Shown piece by piece: positions 23,442 through 33,957 of a stretch of DNA of 64,000 bases (the first letter of the stretch is position 1; the number at the start of each line of letters is the position of its first letter). Location of the stretch: the NCBI GenBank assembly GCA_021018995.1, contig CM037588.1, positions 35,027,000-35,090,999 of the forward strand. The letters are read 5' to 3'. Below the pieces are notes generated by a model. The model saw only the letters and a program-made list of their open reading frames with translations, searched no databases and was not told the origin of the DNA. The position numbers and the translations under genes are program-made. Source of the DNA: Chloranthus sessilifolius. Taxonomy: Eukaryota; Streptophyta; Magnoliopsida; Chloranthales; Chloranthaceae.

Positions 23442-25326
23442 TGTTGAGAACTGGAAAATACCATTTTTCACCCCTTAATCTGGGCCTTGATAGACCTTTG
23501 AGAGAATTAAATAAGTATTTTAAGTGCCTATGTTGCAGCTAACAATAAAGACAGGCTTAACCATAAAAGCAGCCTAAAAGTGCCAAAAAGATGACAATCC
23601 ATGTCAGTCCAAAGAAAGGAAGTGAAGAAACAACCTCATCAGCTGTTGAAAGGTCTAAAGTAAAGAGGCAAAGACCTGTAGGAGAAGCAGGGAACAATTC
23701 GAACAGAGAAATTCACTACAGAGTTCTTTTCGCAAAGAACCTGCACTTTTCGTAAAGAACCTTGAACTCTGCGAAAAGGACTAAAACTCCAGGCGTAACT
23801 TTCGAAGAGCATCTGAACTCCTCGAAGAGAAGATTGAACTGTGCGAAAAGGTCCCCAAGCTTTGCGAATAGATCTCCAGAAGTTACAGTTCTTTTCGAAA
23901 AGGTCTCCAATCTGTGCGAAAAGAGCTTCAGAAGTCACAGCACTTTGCGAAAAGGCCCTTAAGCTTTGCGAAAAGGTATTATGGAGATTCGCAGCTTTAA
24001 CAAGGGCAATTCAGTAATCTGTTGAACGCTTCCCAATGCATTTTAAAACCTAAGGACATTCCGAAAGATTCTGAGCACGAACCAAAGGCATATTCCACCC
24101 CATGTGAACACCCAAAGATGAAATTACTTGGCGGGAACTTCTAGAAGTTCCAACAGATTTTTGAATTTCCTAACAGAATTGATGCCTCTATTTCCTGATT
24201 GGCTGAACTAGATCAAGCAGTTCTGATTGGCCAGAACAGATCTGGATCCTGGTGCTCGACTCCTATTGGCTGATATGGATTTAACCAATTCTGATTGGTT
24301 GATGCACATCTGAGATGGACTTGGGGAAAATTATAAATAGATGAACTATTTGCCCAATTTGGGCATCCAGATTTTGAGTTTCATTTCTAATCCCCCATTT
24401 CCCAGCTAGACAGCTTGTCTGTAATCCTTGTAATAGCCTACTTTGTACTTGCATTTGAGAGCTGTGAGACATTTCTGTAATTCAAAAGAGAGTTGTATTC
24501 AAGACTACAAATCTGAGAGCTATTGTCAAGGCTAATTGTGTAATTATGTGATTGGATTTGAAAAGGTTTCTGTAAATTATGCATTCTCCATTGGACTCAT
24601 GTCAAGGGTTCCCTCCGATCTCCTCAGTACATTAGACTCCTTTAGATTCATTGTTTTGCATGCAATTTCCCTTGATTCATTAATCCTGTAAAAATTAGTG
24701 TTGGTAACCTAGTCTCTTACAGCATTTGTAGTGATGTTTCCTGTTCTGAATTAAGGCTTTGGATTAAAGACTATGGGATGGTTTGTGGCCATTAAAGTGG
24801 ACAAACCATAGCCATAAGCTTAAACCTAATCCTTAAATTAGATTTATCTCTCTTACATCTGTGCTTGTAGCCAGATGAAGATTGGATCACCTCTGCTGAG
24901 CTGCAGTTATTCTCATTAGATTTCAAGGGCCAAATTAAAGTTAGATATTACTTCTCCATTTTTTGTATAAGTTTACCTCAAACGTTTCCCCAACTCAGAT
25001 CTGGATCACTTAGTTTAAATTTTACTTTTATCATTTAGTTAATGTGACAAATTCAACCTCCCATTTTATGTGCTTTGTAGATAGGATCAGAGGCCAGATC
25101 TGGTAGCTCAGATCTGGAGGTTTATCATAAATTTTAAATCAATTCCCTGTGGACGATCTTTTACTCACTTACATTTAAAACTTGCTACAATTGGCCCTGA
25201 TCTTGCAGGCTAATTATGTTCTTTCTGTGCTGATATTTTCTTATTCTTTTTAATATTCAATACAATGCATCATTTGCAAGTATGTTTCCAAAACAAATAA
25301 ATCATGCACACTAAGAAGCAACAACA
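23442..25326 (+). repeat. 3' LTR of element A
   Basis: 1885 bp, start TGTTGAGAAC, end CAACAACA. Word array at 23715-23980, TATAAATA at 24332-24339, hairpin at 24778-24809. Confidence 0.95.
24778..24809 (+). other. Conserved LTR hairpin, A 3' LTR
   Basis: ATGGTTTGT/ACAAACCAT. Compared with the 5' copy, the U-G pair has become U-A, so pairing is kept. Confidence 0.65.
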
Positions 25327-25331
25327 AAGCC

Positions 25332-25824
25332 TCTTTACCTTAACACATTTGCTATCGGAAGTTCACCGGCATTGCATCCACGTGAAGATCCAACAATGGT
25401 TCTATAAGGGCCCAAGAGTTGCGGCTCTCCCCTCTATTCCTCTACCTTCTTTTTCTTTTCCTCTATCCTAGAATTTGAGCCGTTATGCCACCAAAATTTT
25501 GGTGTTTACGGGGGGATCAAATAGGATTGAAGTGCCTTCGGGAAAGGGGAAGTACTGCCAATTTTATATTTTTTTTATATACACTTGGCTATAGTAGAAA
25601 TCACTTACGAGCAGGTCAATCGGGAGCCTACCACCTTCCTGATTAATAACCGAAGTCCTTACCCAAGAGACTTTGGCTTTGACCTATGATTCATAGTCAT
25701 ATATCGCACTTTGGTGCTCACGATATTGATTTTGGGTATCCTGAGACACCAAAAGCTCCAGGTGGCGACTCCATTTTTTTAGTCAGCGCATCGTCACGAC
25801 TGACCTGCAAAGTCCATTGTTGCA
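25332..25824 (+). mobile_element. Tat-type LTR F, right part
   Basis: Continues the LTR cut at 18342, sharing with LTR E the phrases GGATCAAATAGGATT-like, ACTTTGGTGCTC and GAGACACCAAAAGCTCC. It ends TTGCA at 25824, the same end as LTR E (29226). Confidence 0.75.
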
Positions 25825-25828
25825 TAGA

Positions 25829-25846
25829 TGACAACTCCGCTGGGAA
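25829..25846 (+). other. Probable primer-binding site of element F
   Basis: GACAACTCCGCTGGGAA lies just after the LTR, in the position and style of Tat/Ogre primer sites. The tRNA is not assigned with certainty. Confidence 0.5.
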
Positions 25847-26400
25847 TAGTTTTTAGAACTTCTTCTTGAAATAGGCCCCATTGCATGTGCTTTTCACTTT
25901 TTTGTCTATACTTGTATTTTTTTTTACTCATCCCTACGATTTCGCATTTTTTTTACTTACCCCTACAATTCTCATCATTTACCAACTAAGTCGTTGGTGG
26001 GCCTACTTGAATCATTTGCCACCTAAACCATTTAGCGGGCTTACTTTATTAATTTGGTTTAAATTTTGTCATTTACCACCTTAGCCATTTGGCGGGTTAC
26101 TTGATAATTAGAGCCGCATTTAGTTTTAATCGGTATTCTCCCATTCAGGCTGAAGGGGTCGAAAGGAATTTCTCCATGGTATATTTTTCCCTCTTGATAT
26201 TGTACATTTTTTGTTGGATGAATGTTATCATATTTTGCTCACATCTCATTTGTTGCAGATACATTCACTTGTACCTACGCATCACCTTTCTCCCTTGTTG
26301 GATCTCCCTCAGAGCCTTGGAAATTTGTGCATAGGCTTCAATCTATAAGAATTCTACCTTTAGTGATTGTCAGTGTTTCTTACTTATTCCAAGAAAATTT
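25847..26400 (+). repeat. Leader of element F with short tandem repeats, truncated
   Basis: Three degenerate copies of about 50-70 bp (25981-26100) contain TTAGCCATTTGGCGGGTTAC or similar, and match the leader of E. After about 26160 the similarity is lost. No gag is seen, so F is truncated or disrupted here. Confidence 0.55.
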
Positions 26401-27812
26401 CAATTAATAACATTAGAATTTCTAATTTATACTAAAATAAAAGAAAATCTAAACAGTTGGAAATAGTAGGAGAGAAGGTAGTCACGAATCTCTCTTTGAT
26501 TTCAGATTAGCACCAATAAAATCTACTACTTTGCTATAATAAGTCCCTGGTATCCCAGGTCTTGGCTACAAGCTCAATTGTGTTGTTTATGACTTGCAAG
26601 ATATAATCGCGATAACCTAATCATTAAGCATCACTGCATGTAACCAGCTAAAACTACCCTACAAGGCCTAGTTCGTCGGCGAGTATTCTACCAAATCCAA
26701 CCCCAATCCCTACAAGGCCACTGAGGTTTCATTAAATAGAAATAAACCTCTACAATTGCTCATTCTTAATGACTCTCGGAACCTCCAACGTATAATCATA
26801 ACATTCTGGGGATTTAAATAGAGCAAAAAGAAATAACTCTTTATTGAATAATGATCTGAAATTTACAAGAGATACTTGGTAAAAGCTTTACAGACACATC
26901 GATTCAGAGTTCTTCGTCATCACTGAAGAAGACTCTAACCGATGATCACAATCAATCTCCCTCCATTCCAGACTATTCCTAACCTAATCTACTGAAACTC
27001 ACGTTAGAGCCCTCTAGAAAGATTATGGCATGCAAGTTCCCTAAAAGTAAACCCTAGGGTCACTTTTTATAGATTACAAGGGCCTAGAACAAATACACAC
27101 GGCAAGGATTCTTTAGATCCTAAAAATCCTCCAAGAAAGATGAGTTTAGAAGGAAATCTGTGCGATTTTGAGTTAACCCAATTGTTTAGAAGAGATTTTC
27201 GGAGAGGATCTCGGAGTTTAGGAGTCATCTACAACTGTACTGACCAGATTTCTTGCACAAAAACTCTGTTTCGATAGGTCGATGTTGGAGAATCGACCGG
27301 TCGGCTTCACTTTCCTTCTCCAGGTAGAAGACGACCCCGTGAAGCTTCAAGACTCTTTAGTTTAATTTCCAAACCAATCAAATTAAGCTGCACTGGTCGA
27401 TTAATTCCTCTAAGTATGTTTGCATTTTGCCCTTCCAGTTTTGACTGGTCGACTGAGTCTTGACCGGTCTCTCTTTACAATTTTGAACCTTTTTTAGAGT
27501 TTTGACTGGTCGAAAGTGATGCTTCGACTGGTCCATTTAGGCTCAATTCTCTTCAGCTAGGAACTCCTACTGCACTATTTCGATTGGTCTAATTAACCTC
27601 TTAAAGCACTCCTTCAACTACATCTCCCTGGATCCTTGCCTTTTGCTTGGGTTTCTTCGTAACTTTACTCTATTAACCTTTCTAGCATTTAATCAGCTTC
27701 CACACCTGTTGCAACACAACATGAACTAAAATCATATATTAGTGGCTAAGTGAGGTCTAACAAAGCCTAGATTTGGGGATAATTTGTACAATTTTTTGGT
27801 CCGATCACACCC
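26401..27812. other. Unclassified repeat region with GACCGGTCGA words
   Basis: No gene. From 27270 to 27560 words such as ATCGACCGGTCGG, TTTTGACTGGTCGACTG and TCTTGACCGGTCTC recur, in the style of the U3 word arrays of the other elements. At 27765-27781 the sequence AAGCCTAGATTTGGGGA resembles an Athila polypurine tract. The class of this segment remains open. Confidence 0.35.
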
Positions 27813-29226
27813 TGTAGACACCCAAATTTGGTCAAAGGCCCGATCGAGACACATTTCAAGAGAGATGCATTACCGAGCTTTTGATGGCATGTATGGAACC
27901 CATAGGAACCTTAGGAGCCATCCCAAACCCTTAGGAATCACCCTAAATCTCTTAGGAATCTTCCTGAAGCCTTAGAAACCCATTACAACCCTTAGAAACC
28001 ATTCCAAACCTAAACCTAGCTTTCTTGAGCATTAGGTAAAGAGTGGAACACTGGGACTAGTTGGGACTTTTACTATGATCAAATCTTATGCCATTATAAG
28101 TAAAAGTCCTCAGCTTTCCAACAAGCCAAGAATCCCCCCAATTGGCGCAACTAATAGTTGCACCAGCCTATAGGTGGGTCCCACCTTGGGCAGCTACTTC
28201 CCAAATCCCTGTTTTCCATTGTTTTACTATTAATCAGCTTGGTGCATCTATTAGTTATGCCAGGCTTATGAACAGTGACTGTAGGTTTTTGCCTCAAAAT
28301 TTGAAATTGGGATTTGACTTGTTGACCATCTTAATCTTTGGGGTGTGTTTTACTTGTTATGTTTCACCCATTCCCTATCTATTTACAACCCTTTAAATGG
28401 TTTAAAGCTTCAACCTATGATCCACCATTGGAGCTAACTTTCACATATTTCAAGGCTCTGAAAACCCTAGGAAACCTTAGATGGCTAGATTACCTAATTC
28501 CTAACCCAGTTTAACCTCTAAACACCCTCCTAACCTCTCCTTTTTTTATAAATAGAGAGTTACCCTCCCCCTTTAGAGAGGCTTGAAAAATTCTCAAAAT
28601 TAGAGATTAAGAAACTCTCTCTCTCTCTCTCCTCTAGTGTGCTTTCCCATACAAATTCAAGAACCTTCAAACCCTCTTTAGACCTTAGCTTTTCATCTAA
28701 AAGACTTAGTTTAGGTGTGTGCTACCCCCTAGACTTCCCTCTCTACCTCTTGGCTACCAAGCCCTAGGAGTTAGAACCTCGATTCTCACCATACAAGCCA
28801 TTAAAGCTCATCGAAGCAAGCCTACGCAAGGCTCCACAACGGTGCAACAAGGGTCCGAGAGCTCCAGCTCTCCCCTCTATTCCTCTACCTTCTCGGCTCT
28901 TCCTCCATCCTCTTATTTGTATCGTTCTGCCGCCGAATTTATGGTAGGAATGAGGGGCTCAAATAGGATTTAAATGCCTCTTGGGCAAGAGGAAGACCTT
29001 TTTGCTTCTTTTATTTCATTTGTGTTTTGGCCATGAGTAGAGACTACATTAAGCCCATACCCAAGGGCCTTTGGCGTAGTCCGGATTCAGATTCAATTTT
29101 TGGCACTTTGGTGCTCTTTAAATTTGATTTGGGTTTCTCGAGACACCGAAAGCTCCGGGTGGCAACTCTTTAATTTTTACGAGTGTGCATTGTCGCAACG
29201 GGATTGTCTCGATTCCCACGATTGCA
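27813..29226 (+). mobile_element. Tat-type 5' LTR of element E
   Basis: 1414 bp, TGTAGACACCC to TTGCA. It carries CTTAGGAA repeats (27900-28020), palindromic U3 words (GCAACTA-A-TAGTTGC near 28147), a TATA box TATAAATA at 28547-28554 followed by a CT run, and U5 matching LTR F. It is followed by a primer site and leader, so it is a 5' LTR. The 3' LTR is not in the window. Confidence 0.8.
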
Positions 29227-29230
29227 CAGA

Positions 29231-29248
29231 TGATGACTCTGCTAGGGA
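29231..29248 (+). other. Probable primer-binding site of element E
   Basis: TGATGACTCTGCTAGGGA aligns with the matching site after LTR F and with Tat/Ogre-type primer sites. Confidence 0.55.
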
Positions 29249-30657
29249 GCAGCTAGTAGAGCTTCCCCTTGAATTTTGGCTATTTTCTTTAAATTTACTA
29301 ACTATTTTTCTATTTTATTACTATTTTTTTACTCACCCCTACGATTACATCATTTTCTCACCCCTACTTTTACGTCCTTTACGAGCCTTAGCCGATTGGC
29401 GGGCCTACTTGCGCACCGTCTTAAATTTGTTTACATTTTCTTCATTTTAAGTACCTTAGCTGATTGGTGGGTCTACTTGTGCATTGTCCTTTAATTTTCT
29501 TTACTTTTACGTCATTTTAAGTGCCTTAGCCGTTTGGCAGGCCTACGTGCGCCTTTAATTTTTGTAATCATATCACAAACAGTGGACGTCGGACCGTAGA
29601 GGCGGCACGGGATCATCACCCCCGGTCTTTGAACTCTAAGCAAATTCCCTTTAAAAGTGAAAATTAAAATTGAACCAACAGAAGGGACTAAATCAATTTT
29701 TATGGGGTAAATTTTTTCGGGTTGGGTTGTTCTAGGCACACATACAATCTCCCGCGTCTTAGTCCGTCGGCAGCCCCTAGTGGTGATGATCCGAAAAAGT
29801 CATAGCCTACCTAGTACCTGAGAAAGCGCTTGTGTTTGAGGTATATCGGTGGGTAACCTTCTTGTTACCAAGCTTAAAACATGGGAAAAGTGAGCGTTAG
29901 CGAACCCGCATCGGTCTTGTAACCCTTAGGTTCGGGGAGGAGAGATCTGCTTCATTAAAGCAGTCAGTCCTTGGAAGCACAGCTTCCAGAAAAACCAAGT
30001 TAGAAGACTCATTTTGGGCGGGCAGTCTTGCTGCCAAACTATCTGGAAACTTCCTTTTGCCTAGCGCTACTAATACATGCACCAAGGTAAAATTCCCCAG
30101 AAATACACTGGCGCATGTATTAGTTATGCCAGTATAAAATTAGACATTTTTCGTCTGGTGCACCTAATAGTTGTGCCAGCCTTGTGTTAGACAGTGCAGC
30201 CCGAATCTGTGGCTTGTTTCACATCCCGGAGTCTCCGATTAGTGTTTTTAGTGCCTCCGTTTGGGCCTCGTAATTTTTAACACCTAATACGCCCTCGCCA
30301 GTCAAGAGAAGGTAACTTCTTTTTGACTCATTCCAGGGGATCAAGTTGTTTGCATTGGTTTTTAGGCCTTCAATAGATCAAGAGGTTTCCCTTTGATTAT
30401 TCCGAAGTGCTTCAGAGCCTTTACCGCATGACCTATTTAGGGTATGAGAGCCACCCGAAAAGGGAATTCAAAAGGTCCCAAAATTTTTTATCTTTTCACT
30501 TATAAAAATTCAAAAAAATTAAAATCAGAAATCCCAAAGAAAGAGTTTTATTGGTGCCGACACAACGGCATCATCGTACCCTTCGTCATCCCATAGGGGA
30601 AGGAGGAAGCTTTACAAGCCCCACCCAAGGCATCCATACCATACCTGACCCCAAGCC
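29249..30657 (+). other. Leader of element E
   Basis: Non-coding. Three degenerate tandem copies of about 70 bp at 29385-29545 hold CCTTAGCCGATTGGCGGGCC or similar. At 30103-30180 the U3 word of this LTR recurs (ATGTATTAGTTATGCCAG, CACCTAATAGTTGTGCCAGC). TATAAAAA lies at 30501-30508, about 150 nt before the first good start codon. No other gene is seen. Confidence 0.55.
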
Positions 30658-31353
30658 ATGTCGTGGACTATGGATCTGGCATATGCCGATCCCGACTCAT
30701 CCCCACCACATTCCCCAACCCATTCTCATGTGGAAGAAGTTTTCACACCCATCCCCCTCACTCAATCCCCATTCGTTGTCACCCACCCCTTCGGTGCTGC
30801 TATCTTTCCATCTACCACCTCCCAAAATATCCAAAATCCAACCCCCCATTCCCCATTTTCACAAGCCATGCCTTCATCCATGGCCATTACCAACCCATCT
30901 CACCTTCCATCCACACCCATTCAAAACCCGGCCTTATCCTCCATTTTCACCAATATACCCTATTTTTCATCCGACCGATGCATACCCAATCCACCCGCAT
31001 CTACACATGCCGCATCTGATCCCCCATACATCCCTCCATCAACCAAGGTCATGCCCATTTTTACCGGGGCCATGACCAACTTTCCTCTCGCATCCTCCAC
31101 ATCTATGCCCCATACATCCTCCTCTTACATGCCCAATCCATCCCCATTCACTAATGACCCATCTCATTTTTCCAACCCACCCCATATCCCACCACTTACT
31201 TGGGTCATGCCCGATTTTCCCAGGGCCATGCCTAATTTTCCCTCCTCATCCACCCCATCCATGCCCTCCAACCCTTAAATACCCCATCTCCATTCGATCC
31301 CCCTTCCATGGCCATGATGGAGGAGATTGTCCAAGCTTACACTAGGTGGAAAG
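30658..31353 (+). pseudogene. N-terminal proline-rich part of Tat gag (element E), before the nest
   Basis: From the ATG at 30658 a 206-codon ORF rich in P, S, H and T runs to a stop at 31276-31278. A second frame then continues, after an apparent frameshift, to ...AYTRWK at 31353, where solo LTR D is inserted. With D and one copy of its duplication removed, this frame runs on at 59870 into the rest of gag. I infer a long proline-rich N-terminal extension, which Tat/Ogre-like elements often carry as an extra region upstream of gag. Stops and the insertion make it non-functional. Confidence 0.65.
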
Positions 31354-32807
31354 TGTTAAGTAGTGAAAAATGCCAATTTTCTCCCCTTAACCTGACCTTT
31401 GATGGACCTGTGAGCACATTAATAAACCTCTGTTGAGTCTGTTTTGTAGATAGCAATAAAAGATAGGAAAAATGCAGAAAACCACTCAAGAATGCCACAC
31501 AAAGAAGTCCATCTCTCAGCACAGTGCAGACCCAACAATGGCACATAAGAGGGCTTCACACCATTGGACCCTTGGAGCGTGTGGCTACAGCAAGGTAAGA
31601 TGAAGGAAGTGAAAACAGGCTGAAAACATCCTATCAAGAGGTCATCTGAAGACTTTGATAGGAGCTGAAGCAAAGAAAGGAGGAATTCGTGCAGTTGGAA
31701 AGGTTTCGATAGGAACTGAAGGCAAAAGAAGAATGTATTCGTGTGGATTGAGGAGTTCGATAGGATCCAAGAACCTATCGAGCAGCTGAAAGAAAGGAAG
31801 AAACCATCCTATCGAAAGCCTGCCTAAGGTGTAAGAGGAACCTATCAAATGGTTTCCTGAACCTATCGAATGATTTCTTGAACCTATCGAGATGGAGATG
31901 TGGGAGTAGAAAATATCGACATGGTCCTCCAACCTATCGAAAAGCTTCTCCAACCTGTCGAATGCTCCAGGCAGAGGAATGAGAATGCTGAAGCTTTAAG
32001 AGAAGGCTCATTCTATCAGAGCCTATCGAAGAGATCTGAGAACCTAGCGAAAGGACCAAAAAGCTCCATTTGAACCTATCAAAAGCTTCCTCAAACTGTC
32101 AAAATTATATAGAGAACTTCTCTGAAAATCGATGATTCACACGCTGCAACTTGGTGATCTGCTGCTCGCAAACCGAGGCACATTGGTGACCGGCACGATA
32201 ACCCAAAAGATGCCCTAGGAAACCCTAACCAACCCATGTGCTCTAATAGAACTCTTACAAATTCTGAGGACCTTCTAGAATGGAAGATTGGCGGGAAAAA
32301 CAAGAGGGAAAGCTATATATGGAGATCCCCAATTGCAATGGGGGGGATCGAGATTTGGATCAATTTTTGGAGATCAGAGCTTACACCAAAATTCCATTTT
32401 CCCTCTTTTAGCTCAACCATTGTTGGCTAATTCCCTTGGAGCAGCGAAGAGAGAGGTTAGATCTGTAATTGGGTAAGGTTGAGAGTGTTATTGTGGGTTA
32501 ATTGCTTCACAGACTACAGATCTGAGAGCATCTCATTGTAGAGCAAATTTTTTTGCAATGTAAATGCTATTTTTAGTGATTTAATTAGATCTATAGTTCC
32601 TCTTGTTTCATTTAGTGCTCGATCAGATTTGTGTAGAGGAGTCTGTTAATCAGCTCACCCACTTAACTGGTAGACCTCTTGGATACCATCTGATCTCCCT
32701 AGATCTGATATCCCTGTGATCTCTTGTGTCTGTGACTTGGAAATTACAGCATCTGTAGTGGTTTTAATGCTCTGGTTGAAACCTTTGGTTTGGAAGAATT
32801 CCCTAGG

Positions 32808-32839
32808 ATGATCTGTGACCATTAAAGTGGACAGGTCAT
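32808..32839 (+). other. Conserved LTR hairpin, D copy 1
   Basis: ATGATCTGT/ACAGGTCAT, all nine positions pair (one U-G). It lies about 490 nt after the TATA box. Confidence 0.65.
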
Positions 32840-32917
32840 AGCCTTAAGAGCAGTCCAACCTCTGATTTCAATTGGATTTTTCCACCATAAACCTCTAGAT
32901 CAGATGAGGTCTATAGG

Positions 32918-32949
32918 ATGGTTTGTGACCATTAAAGTGGACAGACCAT
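32918..32949 (+). other. Conserved LTR hairpin, D copy 2
   Basis: ATGGTTTGT/ACAGACCAT. Against copy 1 the fourth pair changes from A-U to G-C. Confidence 0.65.
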
Positions 32950-33816
32950 AGCCTTAAGATTAGTTAAATCCTTTGGTTTAGAGTGGAATCTTCTACCCTG
33001 CAGCTGTGCCTGTAGCCAGCTGAGGGAGTTGTGTTCTTTGAACCCCTGTAATATGATCAGCTCAACCTGATCACAGTGAGACCAATCTCCAAGCTGCTCT
33101 TCTCCATTTTTTTTTTAAACCCTTCCATTTGTAAAATCTATATCTCCGGACTCGATCTCAGTAGTTTAGATTTCAAGTACAGTTTTGTTCAAGTGACAAC
33201 CCTGTTTAACTTCTCCCCTTTTTCTTAGCTTCCTTAGCAGTAGTTAGGGTGCCAGATCTCTTACAGATCTGGAGATTTACTATATTTTAAACTCATCTCC
33301 CTGTGGACATTCCCTTATGTTGGAGAATTTCAGTGTGCTGATTTATGGTGTAAACATCAAGAGAAAACAGAGATGGGTTCGGCACAGCTGGGAAATCCTA
33401 GACCTGCAAGATACAGGGTCCTTTGTAGCAAGTTATAAAAGTAAGTAAGGGGAAGTCCACAGAGAGGTGTTTTGGAATTGAGTAAATCTCCAGATCTGTA
33501 AGAGATCTGGCACCCTAACTAATGTTGATCTAGCTAAAAGACAAGGGAGAGATTAGATTAGAGTTTCACTTAATCTAAAACTACAATAAAGATGCATATT
33601 GTCTTAGATCGAATCTAGAGCCCCAGGTCTTGTTGATGGAGGATTTAAAAACTCAAAAATAGAGAAGAACAACTTGGAGGTTGTTTTTACTATAATCAGG
33701 TTGAGCTAAGAATATTACAGGGGTTCAAAAGCACACAAGTCCCTCAGCTGGCCACAAGCACAGCTGCAGAGTATAAATTCCACTCCAAATCACAGGATCC
33801 ACCTGGTTTTAAGGCT

Positions 33817-33848
33817 ATGATCTGTCCACTTTAATGGTCACAGACCAT
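33817..33848 (-). other. Conserved LTR hairpin, C 3' LTR copy 2
   Basis: In element direction ATGGTCTGT/ACAGATCAT, nine pairs with one G-U. Confidence 0.6.
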
Positions 33849-33925
33849 CCTATAGACTTTATCGAATCCATGAATTATAGCAGATGAATCCAATTGAGGC
33901 CTGAGCTTAGCTTTACCTTAAGGTT

Positions 33926-33957
33926 ATGATCTGTTCACTTTAATGGTCACAGACCAT
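33926..33957 (-). other. Conserved LTR hairpin, C 3' LTR copy 1
   Basis: Same stem as the copy at 33817-33848; one loop-side base differs. Confidence 0.6.

Larger units (their letters stand above)
18338..25331 (+). mobile_element. Complete non-coding LTR retrotransposon A with AAGCC target duplication
   Basis: The element spans 18343-25326 (6984 bp). AAGCC flanks it at 18338-18342 and 25327-25331. LTRs start TGTTGAGAAC and end CAACAACA, so TGTTG/CAACA termini match. It has a tRNA-Asp-type PBS and a polypurine tract, but the internal 3.2 kb has no gag or pol. It is a non-autonomous derivative of the Athila group that would depend on proteins from a relative. The short ORFs inside (such as 20326-20532 and 20559-20852) show no domain. 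Confidence 0.95.
31349..33317 (+). mobile_element. Solo LTR D, left part, with GAAAG target duplication
   Basis: LTR D spans 31354-33317 and resumes at 59742-59864, about 2.09 kb in all. GAAAG flanks it at 31349-31353 and 59865-59869. It starts TGTTAAGTAG, carries AACCTATCGA words at 31640-32105, TATA near 32314, and two hairpins. No internal region exists, so it is a solo LTR of the same wider family as element C. C inserted into it at CCTTA (33313-33317). Confidence 0.92.

Noticed and set aside
27765-27781. AAGCCTAGATTTGGGGA as the polypurine tract of a complete Athila element
   Set aside because: No TGTT LTR start follows, only about 30 bp before LTR E; at most a fragment.
30551-31075. 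174-codon proline/histidine-rich ORF in another frame
   Set aside because: It overlaps the frame at 30658 that joins Tat gag across the nest; composition alone (C-rich DNA) explains the overlapping frame.
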